Numbered from the stretch's first letter, positions 1 through 17,953 are shown. The stretch: DNA of 64,000 nt from Batillaria attramentaria (GCA_018292915.2 JACVVK020000342.1:633501-697500), one strand, 5' to 3'. Numbers and translations are program-made. The notes: generated by a model from the sequence alone, not told the origin.

Positions 1-63
1 GTCTTTGAAATCACACGTATGTGATGGGAAAAGGACGTGAAACACCCAAATGCCCTCCCATCC
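1..63 (+). repeat. tRNA-derived SINE (family S), 3' fragment
   Basis: Matches the 3' half of the SINE seen whole at 61193-61369: the 'gtctttgatatcacccgtatg' region, 'ggaaaaggacgt' and a C-rich tail. The 5' tRNA-like part lies outside the window. Confidence 0.75.
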
Positions 64-112
64 TTATAAATCATCATCATCATCATCATTATCATCATCA
101 TCATCATCATGT
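60..112 (+). repeat. (TCA)n microsatellite
   Basis: Short imperfect CAT/TCA trinucleotide run followed by a CTGTCT-rich stretch to about 150. No coding signal. Confidence 0.8.
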
Positions 113-327
113 CTGTCTCTGTCTTTCCCTGTCTGTCTCTGTCTCTCTGCTTCTGGATTGGTAGGACCGTTGGATTTACAACTGGCAGATCGAACTTTCC
201 GGTCGTGGCCGAGTCAAAAATTGCCCAAATCCTTATCCAGTTATTCTGCTGTGGCGAGGTGTGTTACACGTACACACAGCGACCTATCTGTCTTTATGTC
301 CGCGTCTGCTGAGAGTGGTATACTCAC

Positions 328-5777
<5,450 letters not shown>

Positions 5778-6966
5778 GTTGTTCGCACTACGTCCTCAAC
5801 GGTTTCCAAGTCATTCCTTGCTCCAAACAGTAGCCGACACTGCCCACAAGGGTGGGTGGGTGTTTTGGGGTTTAAACGTCCTTTTCAACCATACACCGCC
5901 TGCAAATTCCAACATAATCATCACATGCGTAGAGTTGTCTCACACGCGTAAAATATGTGCTCTGGTGGGTCCTGTTATCTGTGTCTTTGAGTCACTATGT
6001 CAGGAATCGAAAGAATTTGAAATCAATCGTGCTATGAAGACACACACGTTGTCTGCTGGCTAATTCTCTTAGCACGAGAGTTCTTGTTTATGTCCGAGTA
6101 CGACGGAGACAACAGTTGAACACACATCTACGCAGTCACTACGGTATTTCGAGCTCATAACAAAACACTTGCGAGCCCAAATAACACACACATTGTCTTT
6201 TCACCCATTATTTCGTGCCCAAGCACGAAAACGCAGTTGAACAAACCTCAAAGCAGTCGCTGTTCTATTCCGAGCACATAAGGCACTTAAATTTTGAGAG
6301 ACCAGAAGACAAACACGCAGCTGTCTTTTGACCCATTGTTCTGTGTCCAAACTGGAGACGACAATCGAACACACACACACATCGAAGTAGCTACTGCCCT
6401 ACTTTGAGCTCATGAAACACGTTAGTCCTCTTGCCAGTTTTTAAGTGCTCAAGATTGCACAGACTGAAAGACCGTTGAGGGGAACACGTTTCATGGAATG
6501 TTTGATTCCTGTGAACAGTTGATCCGTGCTGCGTGTTGTTTAAGCAGCTACTGTCCTATTTCGAGCTCATAAAGCACATGAATTTTGACTTCTTGTCAGT
6601 CGACTTTTGTTTTGAAGCATCGAAAACTGCGCAAGCCGGAATCGGCGCGTTAGCGAACACGTCACTGAAGTTCGTGGGATGTCCGATCAATATGAACAGT
6701 TGATCCGTGCATGCCTGAAAAGCGTGTTGTGTTTTGTGTGTACATTTAGCGACAATCATACCCTGCTGAGGTGTCACTTCCAGCGCAAGACTGGGGAGCA
6801 CGTTGGACTAGTTCGTCGACGGCGTAAAACTTCCTGGTTGTGCCCGACTTAGGTAAGCGATCAGACAGAAGGTAGGCGTTTTGTGGAAGTGTGTTGAACT
6901 ACCGGAATGGGAATTCTAATCTGTCGCGTAGATCGTTCCTAGAAGGGAGGAGGGGGGAGGGAGGGG

Positions 6967-7008
<42 letters not shown>

Positions 7009-7059
7009 CGGGCCGGGGGTAGGGGTGGGTTAGTTAGCCCATGGACCCTAAATAGACTT
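5778..7059. other. Intergenic stretch, nothing coding recognised
   Basis: Holds a short SINE 3' fragment at about 5850-5900 (minus), a unique stretch with degenerate repeats of 'gagctcataa...cac' at 6140-6570, and a (TG)n run at 6970-7007. Part of it may be the promoter of the minus-strand kinase gene, but no clear core element was found. Confidence 0.5.
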
Positions 7060-7345
7060 CCTTGGTTAGCCTCACGGTTATTAAGGCCGGGCTTCACGCC
7101 GCGCAGGCAACAGACACTATTTCGCGGCTCAGCTAGGTCCTTCTCTGCCAGGTCATTAAAAAGATAAAAGGCTCTTCCGTAAAATAAGATGTAAACATAT
7201 ATTAAAAATCTGTCTGTTTTAAATGAGGTATAACATACAAGACTCTAAGGCTAAACATGAAGAGGTCAGCGAAAGTCTATATATTTGAGAAGTCTATATT
7301 TTGTAAAATAGATTGACCTTTTTCAAAAAGTTGAAGATGTTGTCA
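7060..7345 (+). repeat. Interspersed repeat (family C), near-complete copy
   Basis: About 280 bp that parallels 28527-28800 along its length: 'cgccgcgcaggcaacagaca', 'ttcgcggctca', 'ctgccaggtc', 'aaaataagatgtaaa', 'ttgaagatg(t/c)tgtc'. Fragments recur at 12915-12990, 17375-17440 and 45108-45165 (minus). No terminal repeats were evident. Confidence 0.7.
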
Positions 7346-7390
7346 GGGGGAACATGCCGGGGGTAGAGGCTGGGACTATGGATATGTCAG

Positions 7391-7391
<1 letters not shown>

Positions 7392-7475
<84 letters not shown>
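7392..7475 (+). repeat. (CA)n microsatellite
   Basis: About 42 uninterrupted CA units in intergenic DNA. Confidence 0.95.
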
Positions 7476-7476
<1 letters not shown>

Positions 7477-7638
7477 AGCCCCCATTGAAAGGATCAGGTG
7501 AACAGAACTTGAGTTGAACATTTCCACATTTCCAACTTTTTTCGGCAGTGAACAGACCACCTTCAGTTGCAAACTGAAAATAACAACAAATGCACTTTAT
7601 TCGAAATTAAGACAGAAGACAGGCACAGTATAAATCAG

Positions 7639-7690
7639 CAAATAAATAATTAAGAACAATCAATATTAATTGTTCTTAATTATTTATTTG
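7639..7690. repeat. Perfect 22-bp inverted repeat (hairpin)
   Basis: Arms 7639-7660 and 7669-7690 are exact reverse complements around an 8-nt loop. The arms are AT-rich (CAAATAAATAATTAAGAACA...). No T-run follows, and no gene is adjacent on either side. Confidence 0.9.
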
Positions 7691-8788
7691 TTATTTGGTA
7701 TAGTATAACTGAGAGACTTACAGCTAAAAGGCAGTGTAAAACCAGGCAAAGCCGAGCTTTTCACTCTTGTTGAGTACACAATTATTAGATTGTTAACCAC
7801 TAGTACATGTAATTTGATTTTGACTTTGGTGCTCATGTGGGGTTAGTCATGCCAGGATGTGTCTTCCCCGAACACTCATGGGTTAGCCCGAACTAATGTG
7901 GGGTATGCAGCGGTATACTTGGCAGGTCGTGTTTTCAGTCACCCTTTGGAGGGGAAATTATCTGGTGGTCTACTGTTATATCCTCGAAGAGTTCTGGCCC
8001 TTTAGCTGACGCTGATGGGCCGGATAGGAACACCCGATCCCTCAGGACACACCGGTGACGCGGCTATCCCAATTCTGACCGGCTTGCGGCGTTGAGCGGT
8101 AGCGTTGCTTGGCCGCACGCGACTTCTCTCAGAAAATCATCTGCGCTGTACACGTGAAAGCTTGTCTCGACCTGAGGTTGGCCTGTCTTGTCGCAAAAGG
8201 TCTCTGTTCAACTCGTAAGTGGTTTTTGTGGTGCTACTTGCGCGTACACTCACGTTGGAAACAATTTAGTCTCGTTTTCTGTAGAAAATTCACTTTCATT
8301 CGCGATAATATAAAATTACAGAAAGGAAAGTCAAGTTTATGAAAACGTCCTAGTTTTATAATATGTCTTGCGGCCATACCTAGAAAATTATTGCAATTTG
8401 TGGCTTACATCGCGCGCAGTTCGAGAAAGAAAATTGGTAGTGAACATTTTGTGGTTATGAACCGGCACTCGCCCCGGCTAAGAACCAACCTCTATTTGGT
8501 TTGTGCGTGGCTAAGAACCGACCAGCTTCTCCTTTCTTTTCTCCTATGCGAATATTATGATTAAGGGGGTTTTAGGTGTCCCGTTTCAGATGAAACTGTC
8601 AGGGAACGTAGTGGATAATAACCTACCAGTGTTATTTTCAAAAAATATTTCCCTACCCTTCCAATTTCAACCCCCTCCCCCCCCCCCCTCCTCCTTTTTT
8701 CCACAACCATATCTCCTCGCTTCACAATTAAGATAAAAGAAACAAAGACAACCATATTTACTGAACTACTTATTTTCTTTCCACAGAA

Positions 8789-10173
8789 ATGACCACACCA
8801 CAGACATCATCCTCATCTATCAATATCAATTATCCATCTTCACTCTTCTCATCATCATCACCTGAAAATATTTCAACCTACACAACACCGGAACACACCC
8901 CAGCTTACACCGCAACACACACCACAGCTCACACTACAGACACAAACACAGAACACTCAACAAACACCATAACACACACCATGACACACACCACAGATAC
9001 AAACACAGAACACGCAACACAAACCACGACACAATACACAATCACTTCAGAGGAATTGGAAATCATTAACAGAGAATTCGACAAACCCATGGACACATAC
9101 ACAAGAGACACTGACACAGCACTGCAACACTTCTACATTGCACACCAACTAAACCAACTCATCACTGACATCCACTCACACAACACCACCACCAACAACA
9201 TACTTCCAGCGACACTCACATAATTATGCACCACATCTCACACTACCAGGCGCAACACACTTCTTTATGCAAAACTTACTTACAGACATCAACCTTAGAA
9301 TCAAAAGTGCACTCATACACCGCATAATGGACCTTCAATCATACCACAACAATCAAGTCTACTCCCTACTGAACACAACAACACTTACAGACAACATAAT
9401 GAACATAATGGACAGATTGAAACACATGATCACACGTACAGGAACAGACACCACATATGACAATACTTGACGCATGCACTAATAACACACCTCTACCACC
9501 ACGCTTACGCATGCCCACACCTACACAAACACCTGCATCCACACCTAAACCTGTGCACACACAAACCACATCTACATCTGCACCACCCCCATCCACACTT
9601 ACACTACCCTCACACTCATCCACATCTGCCCCACTCTCAACCAAACCACCACCCTCATCCACACACACACCTGAACCACCCTCATCTGGACCCCTACCTG
9701 AAGCACCCTCATCAAGCAAACCTGAACGTACATCAACATCTTCCACATCCGCATCTAAACCACCCTCATCTACATAATTATACGCACACACCATTCACAT
9801 CCACATCCACATCTGCACCCACATCATCCTCATCACACCCCAAATACCCTGCACTGAAACCACGACACCCATACACAACATCCACATACGCCACACCAGA
9901 CAGAACACACAGACCACTCTTACCTTCACCACACTGCAGAAAAAAACGTTACTTCCAAACCCAGCCACACACCCACACAGATGCCCACGCACACCACTTC
10001 TACAGACACCTAACAAACCAGCACACACTCACACTGATAAACACTAACCAACACACACGCGCACTGATACACACCACAAATCATACATTTGAAGCCATAA
10101 CTCCAAATCATCTTTCATACTCATTTTCATTCTCATCTCCATCTTCACACGAAATTTAAAAAAAAAAAAAAAA
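8789..10173 (+). pseudogene. A/C-rich, G-depleted open frames of unknown origin ending in poly(A)
   Basis: A 1.4 kb tract with almost no G on the plus strand. The first frame starts at ATG 8789, just after an acceptor-like 'tttctttccacag', and runs to 9223 with a Thr/Ser/His-rich low-complexity half and a more protein-like part (SEELEIINREFDKPMDTY). Protein-like reading continues in the next frame (about 9150-9470, with LLTDINLRIKSALIHRIMDL), then in a Pro/Thr/Ser-rich frame (9457-9777), then back to a frame ending at stop 10159. Each step is a +1 shift, as in a decayed gene. The tract ends in A16. A donor-like CTC|GTAAGT at 8213 could pair with the 8787 acceptor. I do not recognise the protein. 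It could be a degraded retroposed gene, a mobile-element ORF, or a non-coding skewed repeat. Confidence 0.4.
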
Positions 10174-11976
10174 ATTCATCGCACCACTGTAAGTGTTCCT
10201 CCTCTCACTTTTTGGATGGTTTGTTGGTTATAATACTTTTATTATTCCTTTCCATTAAAAAAATCTCTGGATGGGGTTACTGGGTAAAGTCGATGTCTTC
10301 TTTCCATAAACAAAACAAATCCAAACCTAATAATTATATGAATACATGTTTTCCACAGTTTCCCTGGCATTCACATGAGAAACAGTCACCTAACTACATG
10401 GGATCATAGATTAAGACTTCCAGGTCTATTCACTGGCGCTAGTGATGTATAGCTCAGATAGTACGGAATGACCTTGAAGTTGTCTAACTAAATGCTGCGT
10501 TGGTATTTCCTGTTGTGACCGTGTCAGTATGCAAACGTGTAACTGTTAAAAATACCGCAGACACCTTCGTTGTTCGCAACTTTTCTTCAGCCAGAAATGT
10601 GGACTATTGGCCGGTTCATATCCAAGGAGGCAGCAGGTTCATAGCCACCATCAAACCAGACGGTTGGCCGGTTCTTAGCCGAGGATTTCGCACTGCTCTG
10701 ATATTTTTTTAAATTGCGAAAACACTAAAGCATTCTACGTCACAAAATTTGGGATGCAAGTCACAAAGATATCACGGATACGTGTCTGTTTTGAAACTAC
10801 TGGAATTAACGTGGTATTTTTTGTCAGCTTCGTGTTAAACTGCAAAATAGCTCTCGAGTCTCATTGCAGTCGAACAAATATGACTCGTGTCCTTACATGA
10901 ATAAAATTTTCGATATAAAATCGCTTTGGGTGGGAAGATGAAAGTCTTACTGATATGTGCATATAACAATATGATCAAATTCATTTCAGTTCTTAGCTTT
11001 CCTGGCAGCATTCTTGCACATCACCGCATGTGTGTCGCGCTTTCCGGCCTAAAACAGTCACTGCGATCGACAGCCGGTTGGATTTGCGGCTTAGCCGCGT
11101 CACCGGTGTGCAGGATGTCAGCATGACGCCGCAGGCGTTCACGCAACTTGGCCTAATGTAACAATAGCACAGGGTTTCCCCTCCCCCGCCCCCCCCCTCC
11201 CCCACCACACACACACACACGCACCGGTATGTATCAGCGTTCTGATGTGTAAATGCTTGCCGGGCAGGCGTGTACACATAATAGTACATATGCGGGTGGG
11301 TGGATGTTTGGGGGTTTAACGTCCAAAGTACATATGCAAATTTTAACTTGCATGGTACAGAATACAGAATACAGAATACTTTATTAATCCCATATTTGGG
11401 AAATTGCAGTTCTGGCCCGCATACTAATAAGACACAAATGATAAACATTTTGATAAAAGAGACTACAAAAATAAGTAAAACAGACAGTCTTGACCAGTAA
11501 GATTACTTAAAATCACGAATAAAACACGCTAACACATAATAAAATTCCTGTCACAGTCAACACTCATTGATACATCCATTCCGGCATTCACGCTGCACAT
11601 TCACGCTGCACATTTACTCGCTCTGCTCTCTCTCTCTCCCTCCCCCCCCCTCTCTCTCTCTCTCCTCGATCCCCACACACACCCCTCTCTCTCTCGTGCG
11701 CGTCCTGCTTGAATTGGCAGCTCTAACAGCTGTGGGCAGAAAGGATCTTGAATATCTGGTAGTCCTAGCTCTGGGTACTCTAAACCTACCACTACGTACA
11801 CTAGTCAAGTTGTCGGTTGCGTGAGTAGTGCTCACTGCAAGCGGTTGCTGCCACTTGCTGGCTGCATCTGTTTTTGCACCGTCTCAGCCTCATATATTTC
11901 CCTTATTTTGCTAGTTTATCAGGGTTTATGACTTTACACAGCTGACTGTGACGCGCGCGTGTGTGTGTGTGTGTGT

Positions 11977-12018
<42 letters not shown>

Positions 12019-12067
12019 TAAATACCACTATAAAAATAAAACGAAGTGTTGCGCAGACGCACGCACG

Positions 12068-12159
<92 letters not shown>

Positions 12160-12198
12160 GACAGTCTGGTCTACAACTGACCCAATCTATTTCGAAAG

Positions 12199-12289
<91 letters not shown>

Positions 12290-12291
12290 CG
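10174..12291. other. Intergenic stretch with repeat fragments
   Basis: Contains a short SINE fragment (about 11290-11330, minus), a retroposon-like 3' end at 11340-11420 (ACAGAAT tandem followed by 'actttattaatccc'), a C/T-rich patch at 11625-11695, and the microsatellites listed separately. No supported exon was seen. Confidence 0.5.
11957..12288 (+). repeat. Compound TG/CA/TC microsatellite cluster
   Basis: (TG)n at 11957-12017, (CA)n preceded by (CGCA)n at 12058-12155, (TC)n at 12201-12234 and (CA)n at 12234-12287. The cluster ends a few bases from the stop codon of the glycosyltransferase gene on the minus strand. Confidence 0.95.
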
Positions 12292-13208
12292 CTATCTGCC
12301 GAAGTAAATTCGTCTGAAGATTTCCCCAAGAGTGGTGTTGAGCCGCAGAAGCTGATCGGGACCTGTGGGGATGGGTGCATGACGGTGCCATATGTGCACG
12401 GCGTAACTCTGGGACATGTCGTAACCGGCACGATCGAAGAGAAGTTCAGCTTCGTACCAGTTCGGGGAGTAGAACCGTTCGGACTCCATGTGCACTCTGC
12501 TAGGATCCCGCTTCCACATGCGTAGAGCCGTCCACATACCTGTGTCGCAGAAAAAAAGAAAAAAAAAAAAAAGAGCAGAAGGGTTGGTAAGAGGCCTTTC
12601 ACACGCTGAGTGCCTGCAGCGAGGGTGGGTGAGTGGGTGTTTGGGAGTTTTACGTCCTTTCCACAAAATACGGGTGATATTAAAAGACGGGGCAACGATG
12701 AAAAAGCCAGGACAATATTTGGCCCCAGCCGGGATTCGAACTCATGACCTGAGCATTGGAAGTCGAACGCTCTACCAGTACCATTCGGCCACCCCGGCTC
12801 CCCTGCCTGCAACGAGCTGACACGCTCGCCGAGTGGATTTTCTGTTCACACGCTACCGGACTGCACTGGGCGGACTGCGCTGCCGGCAATTTCTTATTTT
12901 TTTTTTTTAAAAAGGACTTCGCGGGAAGGGACCTTTGTTAGCCGCGAAATAGTCTTTGTTGCTTGCGCGGCGTTAAGCGCTAACTAACTAACTAACTAAC
13001 TAACTAACTGCTCTGCCGGCCTGGCGCTGGACAATAATTATCCAAAGCGCGGTCAGCGGCGACTGGCTGGCGTGACGAAAATTTGGACCGTGTTCTAATC
13101 CATAGACGTGTCGACGGCGTCCCTGCGAAGTGCCCCTTCCAAGCTGATTTAATTGGCTGGGAGTGCATCTTACCGCTGGTAGGCATGCAAAATCGTCGCG
13201 GTCGCACG

Positions 13209-13276
<68 letters not shown>

Positions 13277-14963
13277 CCACCCCAAAACGCATACTATCAC
13301 ACGCACAAAACGCTCACCATTCTCAATCTCAAGAAAATTGCACGCACGCACACACACAGACCCCCCCCCCTCACCCCCCCCTAACACCCCCCCTCTCCCC
13401 CCCCCCCCGACACACACACCACCAACTTCAAAACACTAACACACGCTCACCATTCTCGTGGAAGCTGAAGGGATCAAAGTGGCGGTAGTTGGCGTACCAG
13501 TCTCGGAGGAAGATGGAACCCTTGGCAGCGAGAATGAGGGCGTTGCCCATGCCCGTATTGTTGTCCACCAGCCCCATGGTCAGCGGCCTGTCCAGCAGCG
13601 GATCCAGGGGGCGCAGCAAGATCATGTCTGTGTCCAGGTACACTCCGCCGTTCACTGCACACCATATACTTTAAAAATCAAAAGAGAATACGTTCTTCTG
13701 TTGGTGATATTGTGTTTTGAACCGAATGAAACCTGCGCCAGCTCAGATCTGCTAAAAATGGTATCTCTGCGCCCTGAAACCACCATATATGCGCTTCGCC
13801 CCACCTCTCTGTAATCCCCCGTGTGTCTTGAGCAAATTTTGGTTTTGACGGGATTCCAAACCTCAAAACTGAAAGCCCTGCCCAAGAAAATAATGATGTA
13901 CTTTTCTAAAATTTAAAACAAGATTGTACGGAAACAGATTTCAAACATAGCAAGTAGGCAGCAACAATGGGATATTACCGGGGAAAATAACGTTCTTGTG
14001 AATTAACACGAAATCTTTGTTCTGTATCATATGAGAAGTGGGATACCTTAAGGTATGCAGTCTCAACAAAAAGCCGCAAAGTCTTGGATCTGCAAAGAGT
14101 TGAAACTTACATCGTTTACGGGAACACCCTTTTATTTTTAATGGCCTTGAACCGAAATGAAACAATGTATGTATACGACTAGAGATCTTGATCTTACCAA
14201 GAAGAACTTGTAGCCGTATGACGTCAGCTAAGTGTGAGATCCATTCGACTTGACCATCCCGCGTGATGAGGGGACGTGGTCTGTAGATGAACCTGACGTC
14301 ACTGATGTCGCTCAGCACTCGTGACCACCAGTAGCCAACAGGAACGCAGTTCCCCAGTACGTAAATGGCGGGAGGTGTGAGGAAGCGCTTGGCGCTGATC
14401 ATGCTGAGGTAGTGCATGAACTGAAACTGGAAAGGTTCCTCGCAGGACGGCGACACGAGCGCATAGTATGCGATTCGAGGTACCAGGTGCCCCCCTCCGC
14501 CTCCACCTGCCGATCCGTTCAGAGAGCACTGCCCGAGGGAAGGGCGGAGCCCGGCTTGGTGGAGGAACACGTGACACAGAACGTCTTCGTCCCTCCACGC
14601 CCGAGTGCAGAACGTCCCGAGGTTGCAGGTCGGGTCCACTGAGCGCAGAAGGCCGTGAAAACAGTCGTCAGGCAGAACCACGCGCTGGGGTTCACCACCA
14701 GCTCTTTCACTCCTGTTCGCAGCCGCAGCAACAAGTCTGTGGCTCCTTCGCTCGCTGCTTACCGAGGTGAGGTCTGAGATGGGACTGAGCATTGCTGACA
14801 GCGCCATGAACACCAGCGTGCAGCCGCTCGCCAAAGTCACCACGGACATACACTTCATCCACCGTTTTGAACATCTCGCACGGGAGCACGGAGTTGACAT
14901 CCATGGCGTCGCCTTGTGCTGCATCGTGTGATAAGCGGGTCTTTGTTTGTCGTTCAGAATCAA
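12292..14963 (-). CDS. Alpha-1,4-glycosyltransferase, A4GALT/A4GNT family (DXD), three exons
   Basis: Minus-strand exons 14963-14198, 13654-13451 and 12539-12292 join with phase 1 at both junctions and good donors (G|GTAAGA, G|GTGAGC). They give 405 residues, a usual length for the family. Residues about 36-60 form one hydrophobic segment (SVVTLASGCTLVFMALSAML), a type II signal anchor placing the catalytic domain in the Golgi lumen. The domain begins near HLVPRIAYYALV. It shows HYLSMISAKRFLTPPAIYVLG, GYWWSRVL, HLADVIRLQVLL, then VNGGVYLDTDM with the DXD metal/sugar-nucleotide motif, NNTGMGNALILAAKG, and the C-terminal FYSPNWYEAELLF...SYAVHIWHRH. Members transfer Gal or GlcNAc in alpha-1,4 linkage to glycolipids or glycoproteins; the substrate here cannot be told. 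Three N-glycosylation sequons are visible (NRS, NGS, NTT). The start at 14963 is the longest choice; internal Met codons before the anchor are alternatives. Intron 2 carries a SINE and a (CA)n run. Confidence 0.9.
12623..12803 (-). repeat. tRNA-derived SINE (family S), complete
   Basis: Minus-strand copy within intron 2 of the glycosyltransferase gene: GGGTGGGTGAGTGGG tail at the left and the tRNA-like head at 12720-12803. Confidence 0.85.
12905..13012 (-). repeat. Family C repeat fragment with (CTAA)n tail
   Basis: Reverse complement of the start of family C ('agccgcgaaatagtctttgttgc', 'gcgcggcgttaagc') followed by about seven CTAA units. Intronic. Confidence 0.6.
13209..13273 (+). repeat. 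(CA)n microsatellite
   Basis: About 32 CA units, followed at 13360-13420 by C-rich low-complexity sequence, all in an intron of the glycosyltransferase gene. Confidence 0.95.
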
Positions 14964-15219
14964 GCATCATCGTTTGGAACACTGGTCGACACGGTCAGAA
15001 AGGGCTCTGTTTGGTCTTCACAAAATAAATCTACTGGACTGCTGACTGGTGGCAAGGCATGGCTAGCGAGTTTTGCATGTACGTGTAGTTTTGACATTAA
15101 CCTCTTTTTTGTCGACCCCAACAGCGTATCGCGAGTTCTAGCTTAGAACGCCTCAAGCGAAGCACAGCGGTAACTTGATGAAAATTGTCCACAGAGAAGC
15201 TTGTCCTGTCTGCAAAAAA

Positions 15220-15875
15220 CAAAATTACAGTTACTCACACCGGGGCCGAAACTGCAACCGTACATGTACTATTCTACTGCCACAGTCACCCTGTAGTCAC
15301 AGAACACATAATTATGTCTCCACCTCGTACACTCACTGCATACACAGGAGCTTGCTCCGTCTGCAATACAAAACTGCATAGTTACACTCCTCCAGGGCCG
15401 AAAATACTGTTATATAGCTTGCAGCCACGAGCATTCTCAGTACAAACTCAACTTTCTCTTGTATCCACCTCCCTGGACATTAAAACAGCCAGTTAACAAT
15501 CCACTCTATCTCTCTTCTTCACTGGTAGCAAAAGCAGGTACGAAAATGGACATTTACGTTTATTGCCCCAGTCTTTGCGAAATAAAGTTACACACAGTTA
15601 CACTCATCGGGACCGAAACTGGAAACAATAGTAGACCATCTCCAGCCACCACGTACATGTATTTACAGTACACATGCTACAGTTCACTCTGCCTCTCCTT
15701 TGTTGCGTTAGCAGCGGCACGACTGACTGATTTGCGTTAGTTGCCTCAACCGTCGCGAAATAAAGCGGGACCGAAACTGGAAACGATAGTAGACTACCAT
15801 CAGTCACCACGTATTCACAGGACACATGCTACAATTCACTCAAACTCTCCTTTTGTTGTGTTAGCAGCGGTATAT
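15220..15875 (+). repeat. Degenerate tandem repeat of about 160 bp
   Basis: Modules such as 'gggaccgaaactggaaac(a/g)atagtagac', 'acacatgctaca(g/a)ttcactc' and 'ctccttt(t)gttg(c/t)gttagcagcgg' recur at 15610-15720 and 15770-15870, with weaker earlier versions at 15240 and 15390. The ends resemble the retroposon 3' module of family A. Confidence 0.55.
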
Positions 15876-15894
15876 TAACACCCAGCCCACTCAA

Positions 15895-16058
15895 AACAAC
15901 AACAACAACAACAACAACAACCAACCAACCAACCAAACAAACAAACAAACAAAAACAAAACAAAACAAAACAAAACAAAACAAAACAAAACAAAACATAA
16001 CGAGAAACAAACAACAAACAACGACAAACAATAACAAACAGCAACAACAACAAAGAAC
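15895..16058 (+). repeat. (CAA)n / (CAAAA)n low-complexity tract
   Basis: Runs of ACA, AACC, CAAA and AAAAC units. Long open frames on the minus strand here are phenylalanine/valine low-complexity artefacts. Confidence 0.9.
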
Positions 16059-16540
16059 TCACTGATTTGCGTTACCTGCCTCAACCGTTGTTTACACAGT
16101 AAAGTTTCATTCTTCACTATTCTCTACGCCACACGCCAGACCGACGCTGAAACATCCCAACGACCATACACCTACACACCACGCAGAAACAAGTCACTGG
16201 TAACGTCACGTTACACAGTTCTTGTTTCATTGCCCAGTAAGTTCACAGTTAAACCAGCAGCCTTGCTGCGATACCACAGATATCAGAGACCTGGATGGGC
16301 GACACACACGTGTTGCCGGCATATTTTCTTTACTTTCTCCTTGTGACCGCACAGGCTGAAGAGCGACACCTGGGACCTCCTGCTGAAGACAAGCTGAAGC
16401 TCAGCATGGGAGGGAGACGCCATCAGCTGTGTGTAGAGAAAAGAATCCAAACAGTATCCGCTCCTTACAATCGATTTTCCATGCATGTCCATTGAATCGT
16501 TCCTTGTCAACCGTTCAGCGTTGCTTTGTCAACACGTAGG

Positions 16541-16615
16541 GGAACCAGGATCGCCGAATGTTAGAGGGTTGGGCTGTCCATGCTGGGGCCGTGGGTTCGA
16601 ATCTCCTTTGAATGG
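16541..16615 (+). repeat. tRNA-like SINE head, diverged
   Basis: 'aggggaaccaggatcgccgaatgttagagggttgggctgtcc...gtgggttcgaatctcc' resembles the family S head with A- and B-box-like parts, but the body is not recognisable. Confidence 0.5.
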
Positions 16616-16726
16616 ACTTCGTTAATACCCTTATTTTGTCAAAGTTTCAGTCTTCGAAGGCAAACATTATTTTGTTCTGTGTCTCATTTAAGATAGATTT
16701 AAAAAAATATAATAATACAGTATTCA

Positions 16727-17364
16727 CAATGCCCTTTTACAAACTATACAGTATTTACACCTTGTTTTAAGGAATACCCTTTTACAACTTATACAGTGTT
16801 TACATCTTGTTTTAAGGAATACCTTTTTACAACTTATACGGTGTTTACATGTTGTTTTAAGGAATACCTTTTTACAACTTATACAGTATTTACATCTTGT
16901 TTTAAGGAATACCCTTTCACAACTTATACAGTATTTACACCTTGTTTTAAGGAATACCCTTTCACAACTTATACAGTGTTTACATCTTGTTTTAAGGAAT
17001 ACCCTTTCACAACTTATACAGTATTTACATCTTGTTTTAAGGAATACCCTTTCACAACTTATACAGTATTTACACCTTGTTTTAAGGAATACCCTTTCAC
17101 AACTTATACAGTGTTTACATCTTGTTTAAAGGAATACCCTTTCACAACTTATACGGTGTTTACATGTTGTTTTAAGGAATACCTTTTTACAACTTATAAA
17201 GTGTTTACATCTTGTTTTAAGGAATACCCTTTCACAACTTATACAGTATTTACACCTTGTTTTAAGGAATACCCTTTTACAACTTATACAGTGTTCACAC
17301 CTTGTTTTAAGGAATACCCTTTCACAACTTATACAGTGTTCACACCTTGTTTTAAGGAATACCC
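16727..17364 (+). repeat. 45-bp minisatellite, about 14 copies
   Basis: Unit 'acagtatttacacc' + 'ttgttttaaggaatacccttt' + 'cacaacttat'. Copies differ at few sites (T/C, A/G), and the period is a multiple of three, so a 15-residue repeat (FTSCFKEYPFTTYTV) stays open on the plus strand for 193 codons. No start context, signal or flanking exon supports translation. Confidence 0.95.
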
Positions 17365-17670
17365 TGTCGGAGAATGACCTTACTTAGCCGTGAAAAAGTC
17401 TCTGCTGCTTGCCCGGTGTATAGCCCTAAATAACTGACTATAATTCACCACGGAATTACGGCTAGAAGCCAACATGATTTTTTGGAGGCAAAAGGCTGGC
17501 GCCTGTCTACATCCCCCAGCCAGCAGTGTATTTTTGTTTTATTTTAATTCAAGTTCAAGTTCAGGTTTATTCCAGAAAAAAAAATTGGTGTACATGGAAA
17601 ATATGACACGCATTGCCAGAAAATAAACTTCAGTTTAACATAATGATAACGTCCTCACCATCATACCAAC

Positions 17671-17722
<52 letters not shown>

Positions 17723-17866
17723 GGGGGGGGGGGAGTAGGACAGCACATACACACCGCTGTACAACGGTTCAAATCGAACAAAGACTCGGACAAACAAACA
17801 AAGAAACAAATAAACAAATGAACAAACAAAGAAACAAATAAACAAATGAACAAACAAACAAACAAA

Positions 17867-17951
<85 letters not shown>
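17671..17951 (+). repeat. (GA)n, AAAC/AAAT-rich and (CA)n compound repeat
   Basis: (GA)n 17671-17717, a degenerate (AAACAAAC/AAATGAAC) stretch 17790-17870, then about 40 CA units to 17951. Confidence 0.9.

Positions 17952-17953
<2 letters not shown>

Noticed and set aside
16295..16495. 66-codon frame with a signal-peptide-like start
   Set aside because: There is no homology I recognise and no splice context, and the hydrophobic start could be chance.
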